64,000 nt of DNA from Symploca sp. SIO1C2. Its GTDB lineage: Bacteria; Cyanobacteriota; Cyanobacteriia; Cyanobacteriales; Coleofasciculaceae. The stretch is from contig JAAHFP010000007.1 in the NCBI GenBank assembly GCA_010672925.1, forward strand, positions 18,759-82,758, written 5' to 3'. Under the pieces are notes generated by a model. The model was given only the letters and a program-made list of their open reading frames with translations. It had not been told where the DNA came from and did not search any database. The position numbers and the translations under genes are program-made. Positions 29,503 through 39,915 of the stretch are shown here, piece after piece (the stretch's first letter is position 1; each line of letters begins with the position of its first letter).

Positions 29503-30543
29503 CTACAATCCCTCAGCACAAATTGCAGCACCAATCAGTCCTACCTGAGGATTTAAAACTATGTATACTGGTACTTTTTTAATTAAGGGAGTGATTCGAC
29601 CTTTCTGGGTAAAGCTACGCAAAAAACTACCTTCTTGCATCAAAGGAAGAATTTTGGCAGCAATGCCACCAGCAATATAAAGTCCCCCGTAAGGCAGAAG
29701 TTTCAGCGCCAGGTTTCCCGCTTCCGTACCGTAGGCATCAACAAACATTTGCATCGTTTTCTCCGAAAGGCGATCGCGCTTTTCTAAGGCAGCATTGGCG
29801 ATTGTCGCCGCTGGATCAACGGTTTTCTCCGGACGACCGGTTTCCTTCTCCCAAGTATTGATTACTTGTTCCACCTCTGGTGATTGAGCCGCAAACTCTT
29901 GGTCCCGGAGAAACTGATAGATTGAGACTATTCCTTGACCAGAAACCACTCGTTCGACGGAAATTCGCTGAATACTATGTTTTGCTAGTAAGTATTGCAG
30001 AAGTTGGAATTCTAGCTTAGTGCGGGGAGCAAAATCAACATGTCCACCTTCTGTGGCTATAATTTGATAATTTCCTTGGTGGTTAACCAGAAAACATTCT
30101 CCCAAGCCAGTACCGGCACCAATAACGGCAATAGGAGCTTCAGGTTGAGGTTTTACCTCTTGCAAACAAAGTAAATCTTCCGTCTCCAAACCAAGAATAC
30201 CGTAACCAATCGCAGCGAAATCATTGATTAACCTGACTTTGGCGATTCCGAGTTCCTGTTCCAAGTGTCTAGCATCCAGAGACCAATCAAGATTAGTCAG
30301 TACACAGGTATCATCAACTACTGGACCAGCGATCGCCAAACAAGCTTTCTCTGGGTAAGGTGTACCATCTAGTTGCTGCTGTGCTGCTGACAAGAACTTC
30401 TTTACTATTGGTACTAAATCAGGGAAGTCTTGACTCTGATAAAGCGCTTCGTGGAGAACCTGTGGTGGTTTGTTACCTTCCTTCTCCACTAGTCGCAGAA
30501 TGGTTTTAGTGCCGCCTATATCCCCTGCCAGTAGTAATGTCAT
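29503..30543 (-). CDS. glk: Glucokinase
   Basis: 'LLLAGDIGGTKTILRLVE', 'LTNLDWSLDARHLEQELGIAKVRLINDFAAIGYGI', 'IGAGTGLGECFL', 'EGGHVDFAPR'. Confidence 0.95.
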   Translation of the reverse strand: MTLLLAGDIGGTKTILRLVEKEGNKPPQVLHEALYQSQDFPDLVPIVKKFLSAAQQQLDGTPYPEKACLAIAGPVVDDTCVLTNLDWSLDARHLEQELGIAKVRLINDFAAIGYGILGLETEDLLCLQEVKPQPEAPIAVIGAGTGLGECFLVNHQGNYQIIATEGGHVDFAPRTKLEFQLLQYLLAKHSIQRISVERVVSGQGIVSIYQFLRDQEFAAQSPEVEQVINTWEKETGRPEKTVDPAATIANAALEKRDRLSEKTMQMFVDAYGTEAGNLALKLLPYGGLYIAGGIAAKILPLMQEGSFLRSFTQKGRITPLIKKVPVYIVLNPQVGLIGAAICAEGL

Positions 30544-30575
30544 CTTTAGAGTTTAGAATTTAGATGTATTTAAGT

Positions 30576-31214
30576 TCAATTAAATCGGATAACTTTTTCC
30601 GTTTGATTCAGGTGAGAAGTATCCCCGTTGAGTTCCATCACCCATTGTTGTTCTTGGCGTACCAGTTTGACGAGGCAGCACAGAGATGCATTAACTTTGG
30701 GTTGTCCGGGAACTAGTCCCCAGGTCGTACCAACAACTGAGGCTCCATGACCTATTAGGAGTATATCTTCTGAAAATTCCGTTGTCAGATGGCGTACTGT
30801 TTCACTAGTACGTTTATCCACCATCTCCTCAGTTTCTGGGTAGTGAGGAATCACACAGGAAGTATAACTAGAGTCAATACGGGGAAAATGCTCTTGCAAT
30901 ACATCGATGGATAATTTTTCCGGTTGAGAGTCCATCCAATCAGGATTGAGCCATTCACTCAAACCAGACTCTAACTTGATGGGTAAATCCAGACACTCTG
31001 CTACTTGGTTAGCTGTTTGTACAGTGCGTAAAAAAGGTGAGGAGAAAATATGTGCAATGTTTTCTCCTACCAAACGTTGTCCCAATTGCTTGGCTTGTAC
31101 AACGCCATCCTCTGACAGGGGTGGGTCATAGCGACGCTTTGCCGTTGTAAACCATTCAGGGTTAACGAAATCGAGGCGATTTCCATGCCTTGCGATCCAG
31201 ACAGTGTGAGTCAT
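30576..31214 (-). CDS. Histidine phosphatase family protein
   Basis: 'VWIARHGNRLDF', 'SEDGVVQAKQLGQRL', 'LLIGHGASV'. Confidence 0.88.
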   Translation of the reverse strand: MTHTVWIARHGNRLDFVNPEWFTTAKRRYDPPLSEDGVVQAKQLGQRLVGENIAHIFSSPFLRTVQTANQVAECLDLPIKLESGLSEWLNPDWMDSQPEKLSIDVLQEHFPRIDSSYTSCVIPHYPETEEMVDKRTSETVRHLTTEFSEDILLIGHGASVVGTTWGLVPGQPKVNASLCCLVKLVRQEQQWVMELNGDTSHLNQTEKVIRFN

Positions 31215-31580
31215 GAATTCTATATTTTAGATTTTAGATTAATAAGAGCACAGCCAAGGACAGTAACTGGGAGAAGCTGACTTTGTCGCCCATGATACAT
31301 TTGTTCAACTGTTCCCTGGGTAAGCTAGCTAAACTGAGCGCTCCAGAGAATTGTACTGACAAGCACGTTTAACTTGAGCCTCCACAAATTCATAAACTTT
31401 ACAATATTTAACTAAAATTATCATATAATAAAGTTTTATGAAGAGAACATTACCACCGACAAATAATAAGTTCTATATCAAAAGGAGTAAATTGCTGGCT
31501 TTTCAGCTATCGGCTTTTAGCAAGCCCTATATAAACCAAGATATTTGCTGTATTGATTCATTCATCTCTAATCGAGCGCT

Positions 31581-32543
31581 ATGAAAACTGCTCAAACTTC
31601 TACAGATTTAGTCCGTACTTACCTCAGAGAAATCGGTCGTGTTCCCCTGCTAACTCATGAGCAGGAAATCTTGTATGGCAAACAGGTGCGGCGACTGATT
31701 AACTTGAGGGAAATAAAAGAGTGTTTATGGGAAAAACTGGATCATGAGCCAACTGTCTCAGAATGGGCGCAAGCGGCTGATATATCCGAAACAGAACTGG
31801 CATCAGTCATCGCCAGTGGTGAAGCTGCGAAAAACAAAATGGTGGAAGCCAATTTACGACTAGTAGTTTCGGTAGCCAAAAAGTATATCAAGCGTAATGT
31901 AGACTTACTGGACTTGATTCAGGAAGGTACTATTGGTATGCAACGGGGGGTAGAAAAATTTGACCCTTCTAAAGGATATCGTTTTTCCACCTACGCCTAC
32001 TGGTGGATTAGGCAAGCAATTACCCGTGCGATCGCAGAAAAAGGGCGTACAATTCGTCTACCAATTCATATTACTGAGAAACTGAACAAGATTAAAAAGG
32101 TTCAGCGCCAACTCTCTCAACAGTTGGGTAGAGCTGCAAGTATCTCAGAATTAGCTCAAGAGTTGGAATTGTCAGAAAAGCAAGTACGGGAGTACTTGGA
32201 AAGGTCACGTCAGCCTTTATCTTTAGATCTGCGTGTGGGAGATAATCAGGATACAGAATTAGTAGAATTGCTAGAGGATCATGGTCAGACCCCCGAAGAT
32301 TTTGTTACTCACTCAGCACTACAGTTTGACTTAAACAAACTGATGGCGGACTTGACTCCTCAGCAACGGGAAGTATTAGCACTACGTTTTGGTTTAGAAA
32401 GTGGACGACCCATGACTCTCGCCAAAATTGGTGATTGCCTCAATATCAGCCGCGAAAGAGTACGACAAATTGAACGGGAAGCACTCTCTAAACTTCGCAA
32501 GCGCAAAGCCGACATCCGAGAATACATAATAGCAGCTAGTTGA
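31581..32543 (+). CDS. Group 2 RNA polymerase sigma-70 factor (SigB/D/E-type)
   Basis: '[71 protein letters not shown]'; region 4.2 '[29 protein letters not shown]'. Confidence 0.95.
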   Translation: MKTAQTSTDLVRTYLREIGRVPLLTHEQEILYGKQVRRLINLREIKECLWEKLDHEPTVSEWAQAADISETELASVIASGEAAKNKMVEANLRLVVSVAKKYIKRNVDLLDLIQEGTIGMQRGVEKFDPSKGYRFSTYAYWWIRQAITRAIAEKGRTIRLPIHITEKLNKIKKVQRQLSQQLGRAASISELAQELELSEKQVREYLERSRQPLSLDLRVGDNQDTELVELLEDHGQTPEDFVTHSALQFDLNKLMADLTPQQREVLALRFGLESGRPMTLAKIGDCLNISRERVRQIEREALSKLRKRKADIREYIIAAS

Positions 32544-32841
32544 GGAAATTAGAGAATTGGCTCAGTTAACAGTATTAAATTCTCAATCCCCGATTCCTCA
32601 AATCAAAATTACCTCTTTTTGAGTAAAACATTCTTCATCTGTAAATGTTCGGATGTTGTCTTCTGACTTTATCGAAGGGCTGGTGAGAGAAACCGATATT
32701 AGTAGTTCGGTTCTACCCACTGTATCATCCCCACTAGGAAAGTTAACTTAGTTTATAGAGACTTCCAGAATAGAGATATACAAAACAAGCAGCCCCTCCT
32801 TCGGTGGGAAGATGTGAGGGGGCTGTTACTAGGAGGAAAAG

Positions 32842-33186
32842 GTGAACCATACATCTAACGATACTCATGAGTTTTTTAACAGCGATTCTGACACTAACTT
32901 GCTGTGGCAGTACGTGCAATCTATGAGTCCAGAAACCATTGCTCATATGTCTAAGCCAACATCTTCTGAAGTATTTCAGGTGATGGAACGCAATATTCTG
33001 GGAATGCTGGGAAACTTGCCTGCAGAAAACTTTGATGTGAATGTTAGTACCACCCGTGAGAATTTGGGACGTTTGTTAGCTTCGGCAATGGTGAGTGGCT
33101 ATTTTTTACGTAATGCTGAGCAGCGGATGACTTTTGAAAAATCTCTGCAAATTGCTGAATCTCAGTCTTCTTATGATGAGCTGTAA
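32842..33186 (+). CDS. DUF760-domain protein
   Basis: 'LLWQYVQSMSPETIAHMSKPTSSEVFQVMERNILGMLGNLPAENFDVNVSTTRENLGRLLASAMVSGYFLRNAEQRMTFE'. Confidence 0.85.
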   Translation: MNHTSNDTHEFFNSDSDTNLLWQYVQSMSPETIAHMSKPTSSEVFQVMERNILGMLGNLPAENFDVNVSTTRENLGRLLASAMVSGYFLRNAEQRMTFEKSLQIAESQSSYDEL

Positions 33187-33347
33187 AACCTTTAGTCCTT
33201 GATCTAGGGAAGGGATTCTTTTTCTTATCAGCAAGTGATGCGTTACGCTGCAACTTAAGCTTTTGTGGAGCATAGTGCGATAGCAGAAATGCATCCTCTT
33301 TAGGTATACACATCTTAAGATAGGTACATTCTTTCGGAAGAAATTTC

Positions 33348-34037
33348 CTACTCGTCGTGTGGTAGTTCACTACGTTTAGAGAATCCCCAAACAAATACTA
33401 GGGTAATCATTGTAATCATTAACCACTCAGGGGGCACTAATTCTGGATTGATCGCCCTCACTAAAAGCCGCAATCCTATCAAGCCAACGGTTACGTAGCC
33501 TGCATCTTCGAGATGAGTGTATTCCTTGAGCCAGCGGATAAATAGCTCCGCCATGAAGCGCAGGGTAACGACACCAATTGTACCACCCGTGATAACTAGC
33601 CAAGTTTCGTTGGAAATAGCGATAGCAGTCGTGACGCTATCCAAAGAGAAAGCTAAATCTGTCACCGCAATCATGGGAATTGCCTGCCACAGTGAAGTAA
33701 ACTTCAGACCATGATGGTGATTTTCTTCATCTTTATCAGAAGTGAAGTACTCGAAAACTAACCACAGGAGGTAGGCTGCTCCTAGCAACTCGAACTGCCA
33801 AAATTTGACAACCCAAGTAGCTGTCAGAATCAAGGTAATTCTAAGCACATAGGCAGCTGCTAGACCGAAGTTGAGAGCACGGTTTTGGAGTTGGCTACCT
33901 TCCAAGCCTCGGGCGATTGCAGCTAGAGCGATCGCATTATCAGCAGATAGCACTGCCTCTAGTGCTACCAAAATCAGCAGCACCAAGGGCGCTTCAATTC
34001 CGATATTGAAAGGGGAGTTAAAAACTTGGTCTAGCAT
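33348..34037 (-). CDS. TerC-family integral membrane protein
   Basis: 'LILVALEAVLSADNAIALAAIARGL', 'MIAVTDLAFSLDSVTTAIAISNETWLVITGGTIGVVTLRFMAELFIRWL'. Confidence 0.92.
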   Translation of the reverse strand: MLDQVFNSPFNIGIEAPLVLLILVALEAVLSADNAIALAAIARGLEGSQLQNRALNFGLAAAYVLRITLILTATWVVKFWQFELLGAAYLLWLVFEYFTSDKDEENHHHGLKFTSLWQAIPMIAVTDLAFSLDSVTTAIAISNETWLVITGGTIGVVTLRFMAELFIRWLKEYTHLEDAGYVTVGLIGLRLLVRAINPELVPPEWLMITMITLVFVWGFSKRSELPHDE

Positions 34038-34314
34038 TAAAAAAAATTAAAAACAGAAAGTCGGTAATCAAAACTATTGCGCCAGCTGCTAAGATACGCA
34101 AAAATCAATGTACACCTTAACTTAGCTTAACCTTTTGTCCGTCATTTATGACCGTCAGACACAGGGAAATTAACAAAAAGTGGCACTGAGACCCACTTCT
34201 TTCAAGGTTATGAGAAATAGTCATCTGCCCCGAAAGTTATTGATCATTGGCAGCAATCGCTAGTGATTTATGTTGCATCTTGTTACAACATGTTTCGTCA
34301 GTCGTCAATTTGAC

Positions 34315-34752
34315 CAAAAGTCATAGGGTGCAAGCCCCTAGCTAAACGCTAGGGGCTTGCGCTTGTAGCGAATTTATTCGCAGTCTTAAGCTAAAATTCA
34401 AAAAGCTAGCCTAACACAGGTGAGAATCCGTCGGTATCACCAAACAATTACTACGACGTAAAGCGATGTTAGTAGCAAGGGCGCGAACAACCCTTAAAAC
34501 GCATGGACTCGAAAGGGTACCGACTACCAGGAAAAGTTAATTTTACTAATGCATGGTAAGGGAGGGCATCCCTGAACCCTGGACTACGTATTCCAGTACG
34601 CTTGTGGAGAGTAAATCCCTGGGTACACTTGCTCAAGCTAGATGATTCGTTCATACACGGTTATTTGGTGCGAGGTACGGCAAAGCCCCTGTGTATTAAA
34701 ATTGACTCGATGAAGCAAGAATCCCCTGTCTTCTAGGCATGGGGAGTGTCAA
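34315..34752 (+). mobile_element. 438-bp non-autonomous IS200/IS605-type element carrying a structured putative ncRNA (omega-RNA/HEARO-like candidate)
   Basis: Left end (11 nt then GGGTGCAAGCCCC...GCGAATTTATTCGC) and right end (ATGAAGCAAGAATCCCCTGTCTTCTAGGCATGGGGAGTGTCAA) match the ends of the TnpB element 61016..62373; TTGAC flanks both left ends; no convincing ORF; several internal hairpins. Confidence 0.7.
34400..34700 (+). ncRNA. Putative structured RNA inside the element
   Basis: Nested complementary segments: GGTGA..TCACC, CTAC..GTAG, AAGGG(CGCGAACAA)CCCTT, GCATGG..AATGC, TACACGG..CCTGTGTA; coding capacity negligible. Confidence 0.5.
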
Positions 34753-34780
34753 GACCCTTGAAATTAGGAGATGTTAAACA

Positions 34781-34876
34781 ATGTCTATCTCAGATGCCCA
34801 AGTTATCGGAGCTCTATTGCTAGCCTTAGTTCCTGGAATACTTGCCTACCGGCTTTCCACGGAACTTTACAAGTAG
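34781..34876 (+). CDS. psaM: Photosystem I reaction center subunit XII
   Basis: [31 protein letters not shown]; matches the PsaM pattern (M.LSDTQ...[13 protein letters not shown]). Not in the ORF track because of size. Confidence 0.93.
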   Translation: MSISDAQVIGALLLALVPGILAYRLSTELYK

Positions 34877-34893
34877 AGTTTCATTGCTAAAGT

Positions 34894-34964
34894 GATAGAG
34901 AGCTTATCAAAGGTTCCGCCAGAGGCTTGACTAGAGTTTCAATACTTTTGATAGGCTCTTTATC
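34894..34964 (+). terminator. Long-armed hairpin downstream of psaM (candidate terminator/stabiliser)
   Basis: GATAGAGAGCTTATCAAAGGT / ACTTTTGATAGGCTCTTTATC: 21-bp stem, the three non-Watson-Crick positions are G:U-compatible; no clear U-tract. Confidence 0.5.
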
Positions 34965-35331
34965 CTATGACTTGTTAAGTAGGCACCAGGCAAGGAGAAT
35001 TGGAAATCGGTGGGTGTCAATATCATCTCTTGTTTTCCTGCTTCCTGTCTCTATAAGATACCTCTAACTGGGGGTGCGTTATCCCTTATGAAAGTTAGAA
35101 ACTTTTGCTAAATCCTCTTCTCTTCTTTCCCCTCCTGCCTCCTTCCTTGTTTCTGAAGAGCCCCCCACGGGCGGCACGCCACCCCCTACAAATGAAATAA
35201 ACAAGCCAAATCATCTTCCCTCCTGCCTCCTGCCTTCTGCCTCCTGCCTTCTGCCTCCTGCCTTGTTTCTTAAAAGCCCCCACGGGTGTAGTTACTGCCA
35301 ACGCTGAACCCGTAGTTTCACACGAAAACCG

Positions 35332-35724
35332 ATGAACGCAATTCGAGCCTCCAGACCAAATCTACAAAATTTAGAGCACCGCCGAAAGGTTACTCGAGCT
35401 AAACGCCCTCAGCTACGCCATACTCAGGGAGCGATTGTCGGTGAGACTACAGCTAAGTTAATTGTCAATATCATGCTTTGTGTCGCTGCCTTCACTGGAC
35501 TGAGCAAACTTTGGCCTTATCACTCGTCACAGCAAACTAAATTGCGAGAAGTTCGAGAAGAAGTAAAGCTAACGGAGAAACGAGTCAAGCATTTGAAAGA
35601 GGATTTTAGCCGCTTTTTTGATCCTAAGCAAGCCAAGAGCGTTATGCAGGAGCAAAGCTATCGTGTTGATCCTGCTCAGCGTCAGGTAGTTTGGCAAGAG
35701 CCGGAAATAGTGGACGAGTATTAG
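35332..35724 (+). CDS. Conserved cyanobacterial membrane-associated hypothetical protein
   Basis: Single TM 'LIVNIMLCVAAFTGLSKLWPY' followed by coiled coil. Confidence 0.7.
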   Translation: MNAIRASRPNLQNLEHRRKVTRAKRPQLRHTQGAIVGETTAKLIVNIMLCVAAFTGLSKLWPYHSSQQTKLREVREEVKLTEKRVKHLKEDFSRFFDPKQAKSVMQEQSYRVDPAQRQVVWQEPEIVDEY

Positions 35725-35739
35725 ACTTTTACGGGAATG

Positions 35740-35781
35740 AGGGAATAGGGAATAGGGAATAGGGAATAGGGAATAGGGAAT
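35740..35781. repeat. GGGAATA heptanucleotide tandem repeat
   Basis: agggaatagggaatagggaatagggaatagggaatagggaatt. Confidence 0.85.
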
Positions 35782-35813
35782 TGAGCCCCCTACCACCTAA
35801 AACCTAACCTCTA

Positions 35814-36527
35814 TCAAGCACTCAGGGGTTTTAGTAACTGACTCATCCAGGTTTCAACTTTTCTGTACAGACTACTAGCAGCACTAGAGGGAGATAACTC
35901 TTGGAGAGCTTTCTGGTAGTCAGAAATCGCGCAGTTCCAATCACCTCGTAAATGATAAGTTCTACCCCTTTCAGCATATATATGCTCTTCCGGGCATCCC
36001 AGGATTAAAGCCATATCAAAGTTCTCCAGTGCTAAGTTGTAGAGTCCCAAGTCACGGAAAGTGATAGCTTGGTTGATCCAAGTACGAAAATTTCCTGGAT
36101 TGAGATCAAGAGCTTGCTCGTAGTCAGCAAGAGCTTCTGAGAGTTTGCCAACAGATGCGTAGTAATTAGCGCGATTATTATAGACACTATCTAATTGGGG
36201 ATTGAGTTGTAGAGCCTTGTTATAATCAGCTAGTGCTTTTTCTGGTTGACCACTTTGGAAATAAATCAATCCTCGGTTATTGTAGTCAACCGCGTGATGG
36301 GGGTGTCGGCAAATCAGCTGAGTCAGCAGAGCGATCGCATTGGTATAATCCCTCTGTTTAGCTTTACGCTGCGCTGAGGTGCGTAGCCTTTGATCTGAGT
36401 ATTGTTGATTTTTGCCCGGTACTAGCTTGAAGAGATGGCTAGTTCTTGGCTTCTTACGAGGCATAGGAAACCACTGTATATTTTGCTCTTTTTGCCGATT
36501 TACATTTATAAAAGTATGATTATTCAT
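35814..36527 (-). CDS. Tetratricopeptide repeat protein
   Basis: 'AVDYNNRGLIYFQSGQPEKALADYNKALQLNPQLDSVYNNRANYYASVGKLSEALADYEQALDLNP'. Confidence 0.9.
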   Translation of the reverse strand: MNNHTFINVNRQKEQNIQWFPMPRKKPRTSHLFKLVPGKNQQYSDQRLRTSAQRKAKQRDYTNAIALLTQLICRHPHHAVDYNNRGLIYFQSGQPEKALADYNKALQLNPQLDSVYNNRANYYASVGKLSEALADYEQALDLNPGNFRTWINQAITFRDLGLYNLALENFDMALILGCPEEHIYAERGRTYHLRGDWNCAISDYQKALQELSPSSAASSLYRKVETWMSQLLKPLSA

Positions 36528-36920
36528 GTCTTCCTCAAAAGCACCTGCGGCCTATCTAAAATCAACATTAAGGCTGGCAGCACCCCAATTGTGGCTTTTT
36601 TGTGTCACTTGTTTAGGCGTCTGGAGGTACCCCACAAACACCTAATCAAGACGAATCCTGAGTTTTAGATGTTCCTAATGAACTCTACAGCACTACTTCA
36701 CCGTTTTCCTGAAAGATTGGGAAATAAGTCAAGAATTACCTCTAAGTAAATAGTCGAGACGAGTGGTTAATGTGTTCCTTCAGTAACTGGCACAGGCTCT
36801 GAACTGACATCCATCCTTGCTTCTAAGGCTGCTTTGTTTGATATGCTAAGATGTGTTCGGTTTAAATCCCGGCAGTGGCGGTATATTAAGACTCCTCCTA
36901 TTGTGAAGCTCAATTGTATT

Positions 36921-37385
36921 ATGAAAGTTACAAAGTCTTGGGAACAAGCTACTGATCTTGCCACCAGCAATTATCTGGTAGTTGGTTTAGCTACCTGCTT
37001 TTTGAAACAAGAGGGTGAAGTTCACCAAGTTAAAGTTATAGAACCCATTCCCTCTGCCGCCTTAGAAGCAATTCTCAAAGGAGTTCCCACATCCTATGCT
37101 TTGGCTTGTGGAACAACTTTAGGGGAATTACTTTCTGAGGAACCATTCCAAAAACCCACTGAATTCCCTCTAGAAGCTCAATTTTGTGACGATTTTGCTG
37201 AGCGATCACTGGCGGCAGCACGCACTTACAAGAGTCGCCCCGAGGCTCAGGCTCATATTCCCTTAGGTACAACCCGCAATGATTTCAACTACTCCACAGA
37301 ACGCAAGCGGGTACTTAATCAGACAAGGGTAATCCGTAAAGAAGATGACGTTAAACAGCATGAATACACTCACAAAGTTCTTTAA
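36921..37385 (+). CDS. Conserved cyanobacterial hypothetical protein
   Basis: 154-aa ORF from MKVTKSWEQATDLATSNYLVVGLATCFLKQ; uninterrupted frame next to the GST gene. Confidence 0.65.
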   Translation: MKVTKSWEQATDLATSNYLVVGLATCFLKQEGEVHQVKVIEPIPSAALEAILKGVPTSYALACGTTLGELLSEEPFQKPTEFPLEAQFCDDFAERSLAAARTYKSRPEAQAHIPLGTTRNDFNYSTERKRVLNQTRVIRKEDDVKQHEYTHKVL

Positions 37386-37397
37386 ATTCCTACTGCA

Positions 37398-37955
37398 ATG
37401 CTAAAACTTTATGGTGGAGCCTTGAGTCGGGCATCAATTATTCATTGGTATCTGGAAGAATTGGGAATTCCCTATGAATTTGTCCTGCTGGATATGCAAG
37501 CTGGAGAGCATCAGCAGCCAGAGTTTCTGGCAATTAACCCCATAGGAAAAGTCCCAGCAATTGTAGATGGAGATTTTCAGCTTTGGGAGTCGGGGGCGAT
37601 TTTGTTCTACCTAGCACAAAAGTACGGCAATATGCCCTCATCGGCAGAAGTACAAGCAAAAATTAACCAGTGGATTCTCTTCGGTAATGCGACTCTGGGA
37701 CCAGGAATTTTTGTTGAAGCTGGTCGAGAAAAAGAAACACCTAAGTTAATGAAGCCACTGAATCAAATTTTTGAACAGCAGCCTTTCTTGCTTGGAGATG
37801 AGTTGAGTGTGGCTGATATCGCAGTTGGCTCGATCTTGGCATATATACCAATGATGCTCAAGCTTGACCTAAGTGAATACCCAGCAGTTTTAGACTATAT
37901 CAAGCGTCTTTCAGAACGACCAGCTTTTCAAAAAACTATTGGCAAACGAGGTTGA
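37398..37955 (+). CDS. Glutathione S-transferase family protein
   Basis: 'PYEFVLLDMQAGEHQQPEFLAINPIGKVPAIVDGDFQLWESGAILFYLAQKYG'; 'FLLGDELSVADIAVGSILAYI'. Confidence 0.92.
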   Translation: MLKLYGGALSRASIIHWYLEELGIPYEFVLLDMQAGEHQQPEFLAINPIGKVPAIVDGDFQLWESGAILFYLAQKYGNMPSSAEVQAKINQWILFGNATLGPGIFVEAGREKETPKLMKPLNQIFEQQPFLLGDELSVADIAVGSILAYIPMMLKLDLSEYPAVLDYIKRLSERPAFQKTIGKRG

Positions 37956-38248
37956 TTGGAACAGCTGTGGCTTGGGACGCAGGAAACAGAACCTACCCTT
38001 AGCCCCTCCTAGTAGCAGGGCTGTTTCATTTTCGTCAGAGAAACATCGCATCCCATGAAGTCTCGTACATTTTGCCAAAATCACCAAATGGAAAATATTG
38101 GGTTGTGAATATTCTCTGGTGAACATGAATTAGTCCTGCTCCCAGGAAGGGAACAAAATATTCCGAGGGAAAACAGATTGAAGGGAATCTTTTTCACCTT
38201 TTTAACTGGCTGGTTATTTTTGCCAAGCTGTAGAAACACTAAGTTGGC

Positions 38249-38806
38249 TCAATCTAATCCTTCTTTGATATTAATCCACTCCCACCAACGATTGAGTGGA
38301 TAGTAAATTACTGGTGCCCAGAGGCTGCTAAGAATTGCGGAAGAAAGAGCAATGCGCTGATGATCTGTCCAGATTTCAGCCAAGGTGCGATCGCCCATAA
38401 AACTATACTGGATTGCAGTTACTGTTTCTCCAACTACTGCCATACCAAAAACAATTAGGGCTACTGAAATAAAATCTTCCTGAATATACCGCTGCTTCTG
38501 AATCCGAGCCGTCATAATTCCAACAATAGCCAGACTTAACACATGGGTAGGGTGAGGTGAGGTCATGCCATCTTGAATCAGTCCCAGAGACAAAGCTGCT
38601 AGCACCCCCTGAAATGCCGTGCGTTTGACACTCCAGGCAACAACCCAAATCAACAGCCAGTTTGGGGTAATTCCCAACAATTCCATCCCTGGCAAGCGTG
38701 CTGGTAAGACCATTAAGCAAATGATAACTGAGCTCATGGTCACTACCCAGTTAATAATTTGACGAGTCCAAGGTGAATACTGAGATGCCTTATTCATCGA
38801 AATCAT
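38249..38806 (-). CDS. mreD: Rod shape-determining protein MreD
   Basis: Multi-TM small protein directly following mreC/mreB. Confidence 0.85.
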   Translation of the reverse strand: MISMNKASQYSPWTRQIINWVVTMSSVIICLMVLPARLPGMELLGITPNWLLIWVVAWSVKRTAFQGVLAALSLGLIQDGMTSPHPTHVLSLAIVGIMTARIQKQRYIQEDFISVALIVFGMAVVGETVTAIQYSFMGDRTLAEIWTDHQRIALSSAILSSLWAPVIYYPLNRWWEWINIKEGLD

Positions 38807-38874
38807 TGGGTAAAGAGACTTCGTCCTTCTAGAACGGTGCAGTATAAATGGTGAGAAAATTGATTAGGAAAATG

Positions 38875-39609
38875 TTACTCAGGATAAGTAACTAACCACT
38901 CTAGGTAACTAATTGGTGCAGTCAACTCAATAATTGCTTCTGGAGCAGGACTTTTCTCAAGATTTACTGATTCTACACGTCCTAATGGCAAACCAGAAGG
39001 AAAAAGTTGGCTGACGGGTGAAGTAGAGACAACATCTCCACTACGGACATCTGGTACTTTATCAAAAAATTGCATTACAGCGCGATTAGAACCTTGCCCC
39101 CGGATGAGACCCATACTACGACTACGACTAATTACAGCACCGACTTTACTAGTAGGATCACTAATGAGCAAAACACGACTGCTATTTGGTGTCACACTAA
39201 CGACTCTACCAACTAAACCCCCATGCCCCATAACAATGAAACCCACTTTGATGCCATCTTTACTACCTCGACCTAGAGTTACCTGTTGCCACCAGTGATC
39301 TGCACTACGGCCTACTATAGGAGCTACAATTCCTTGCTTTTTCTGAGCTTCTACATAGCCCAACAAATCTTTTAATTTCTGATTTTGGCTTTCAAGTTCG
39401 ACTAACTGTTCTTGCAATTCTAGAACACGAGCATTTGTAAGGTGCTCTTCTGGAGTCGGACCTAGTGTAAAAGGACGGGTGAGTAATTGGTAAGACTCCA
39501 AGATTACGGCACCTTGAGTCTGACGCAATAACCAGGCTGCACTTAGGGTGGCTCCTACCAATGCAATTGCCACTCCATGTCGCTCCCACCAACGACGCAG
39601 TATATACAT
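38875..39609 (-). CDS. mreC: Rod shape-determining protein MreC
   Basis: 'LELQEQLVELESQNQKLKDLLGYVEAQKKQGIVAPIVGRSADHWWQQVTLGRGSKDGIKVGFIVMGHGGLVGRVV'. Confidence 0.93.
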   Translation of the reverse strand: MYILRRWWERHGVAIALVGATLSAAWLLRQTQGAVILESYQLLTRPFTLGPTPEEHLTNARVLELQEQLVELESQNQKLKDLLGYVEAQKKQGIVAPIVGRSADHWWQQVTLGRGSKDGIKVGFIVMGHGGLVGRVVSVTPNSSRVLLISDPTSKVGAVISRSRSMGLIRGQGSNRAVMQFFDKVPDVRSGDVVSTSPVSQLFPSGLPLGRVESVNLEKSPAPEAIIELTAPISYLEWLVTYPE

Positions 39610-39915
39610 AATTTGTTTATCAACGGTTAGCTTTTGGCTGACAAAGATTGACGAAGATCAATAATTTGATTCATAGGGCGAGAAAATTATTCCCTCAAAT
39701 TGGAAATTTAATAACTGAGCTTCTGAATCGAAATAATTGGGGATTTTGGAATTTTTAGTTTTCCAGGACTTACAAGCAAATCACCTACTCAGTAGGTTGA
39801 GAGAGCTCGACAATATGCCTCACTTTAATAAGATTTTCTGGCACTCTACTCTTAAATCCTGACAATTTATCAAGAGGATTAGTTTCCTCCTCAGTAATCC
39901 AAAATCCCTTGAGCA

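Noticed and set aside
34315-34752. Group II intron or retroelement remnant as an explanation for the structured segment
   Set aside because: No recognisable domain V or GUGYG boundary; both ends instead match the IS605-type TnpB element in this window.
35127-35290. Duplicated CCTTCTGCCT-rich block with CCCCCACGGG motif
   Set aside because: Direct duplication of simple-repeat DNA; no evidence beyond low-complexity expansion.
36848-36885. Possible tRNA T-arm (GGTTTAAATCCCGGCAGTGGCGG)
   Set aside because: T-loop consensus imperfect and no cloverleaf could be drawn around it.
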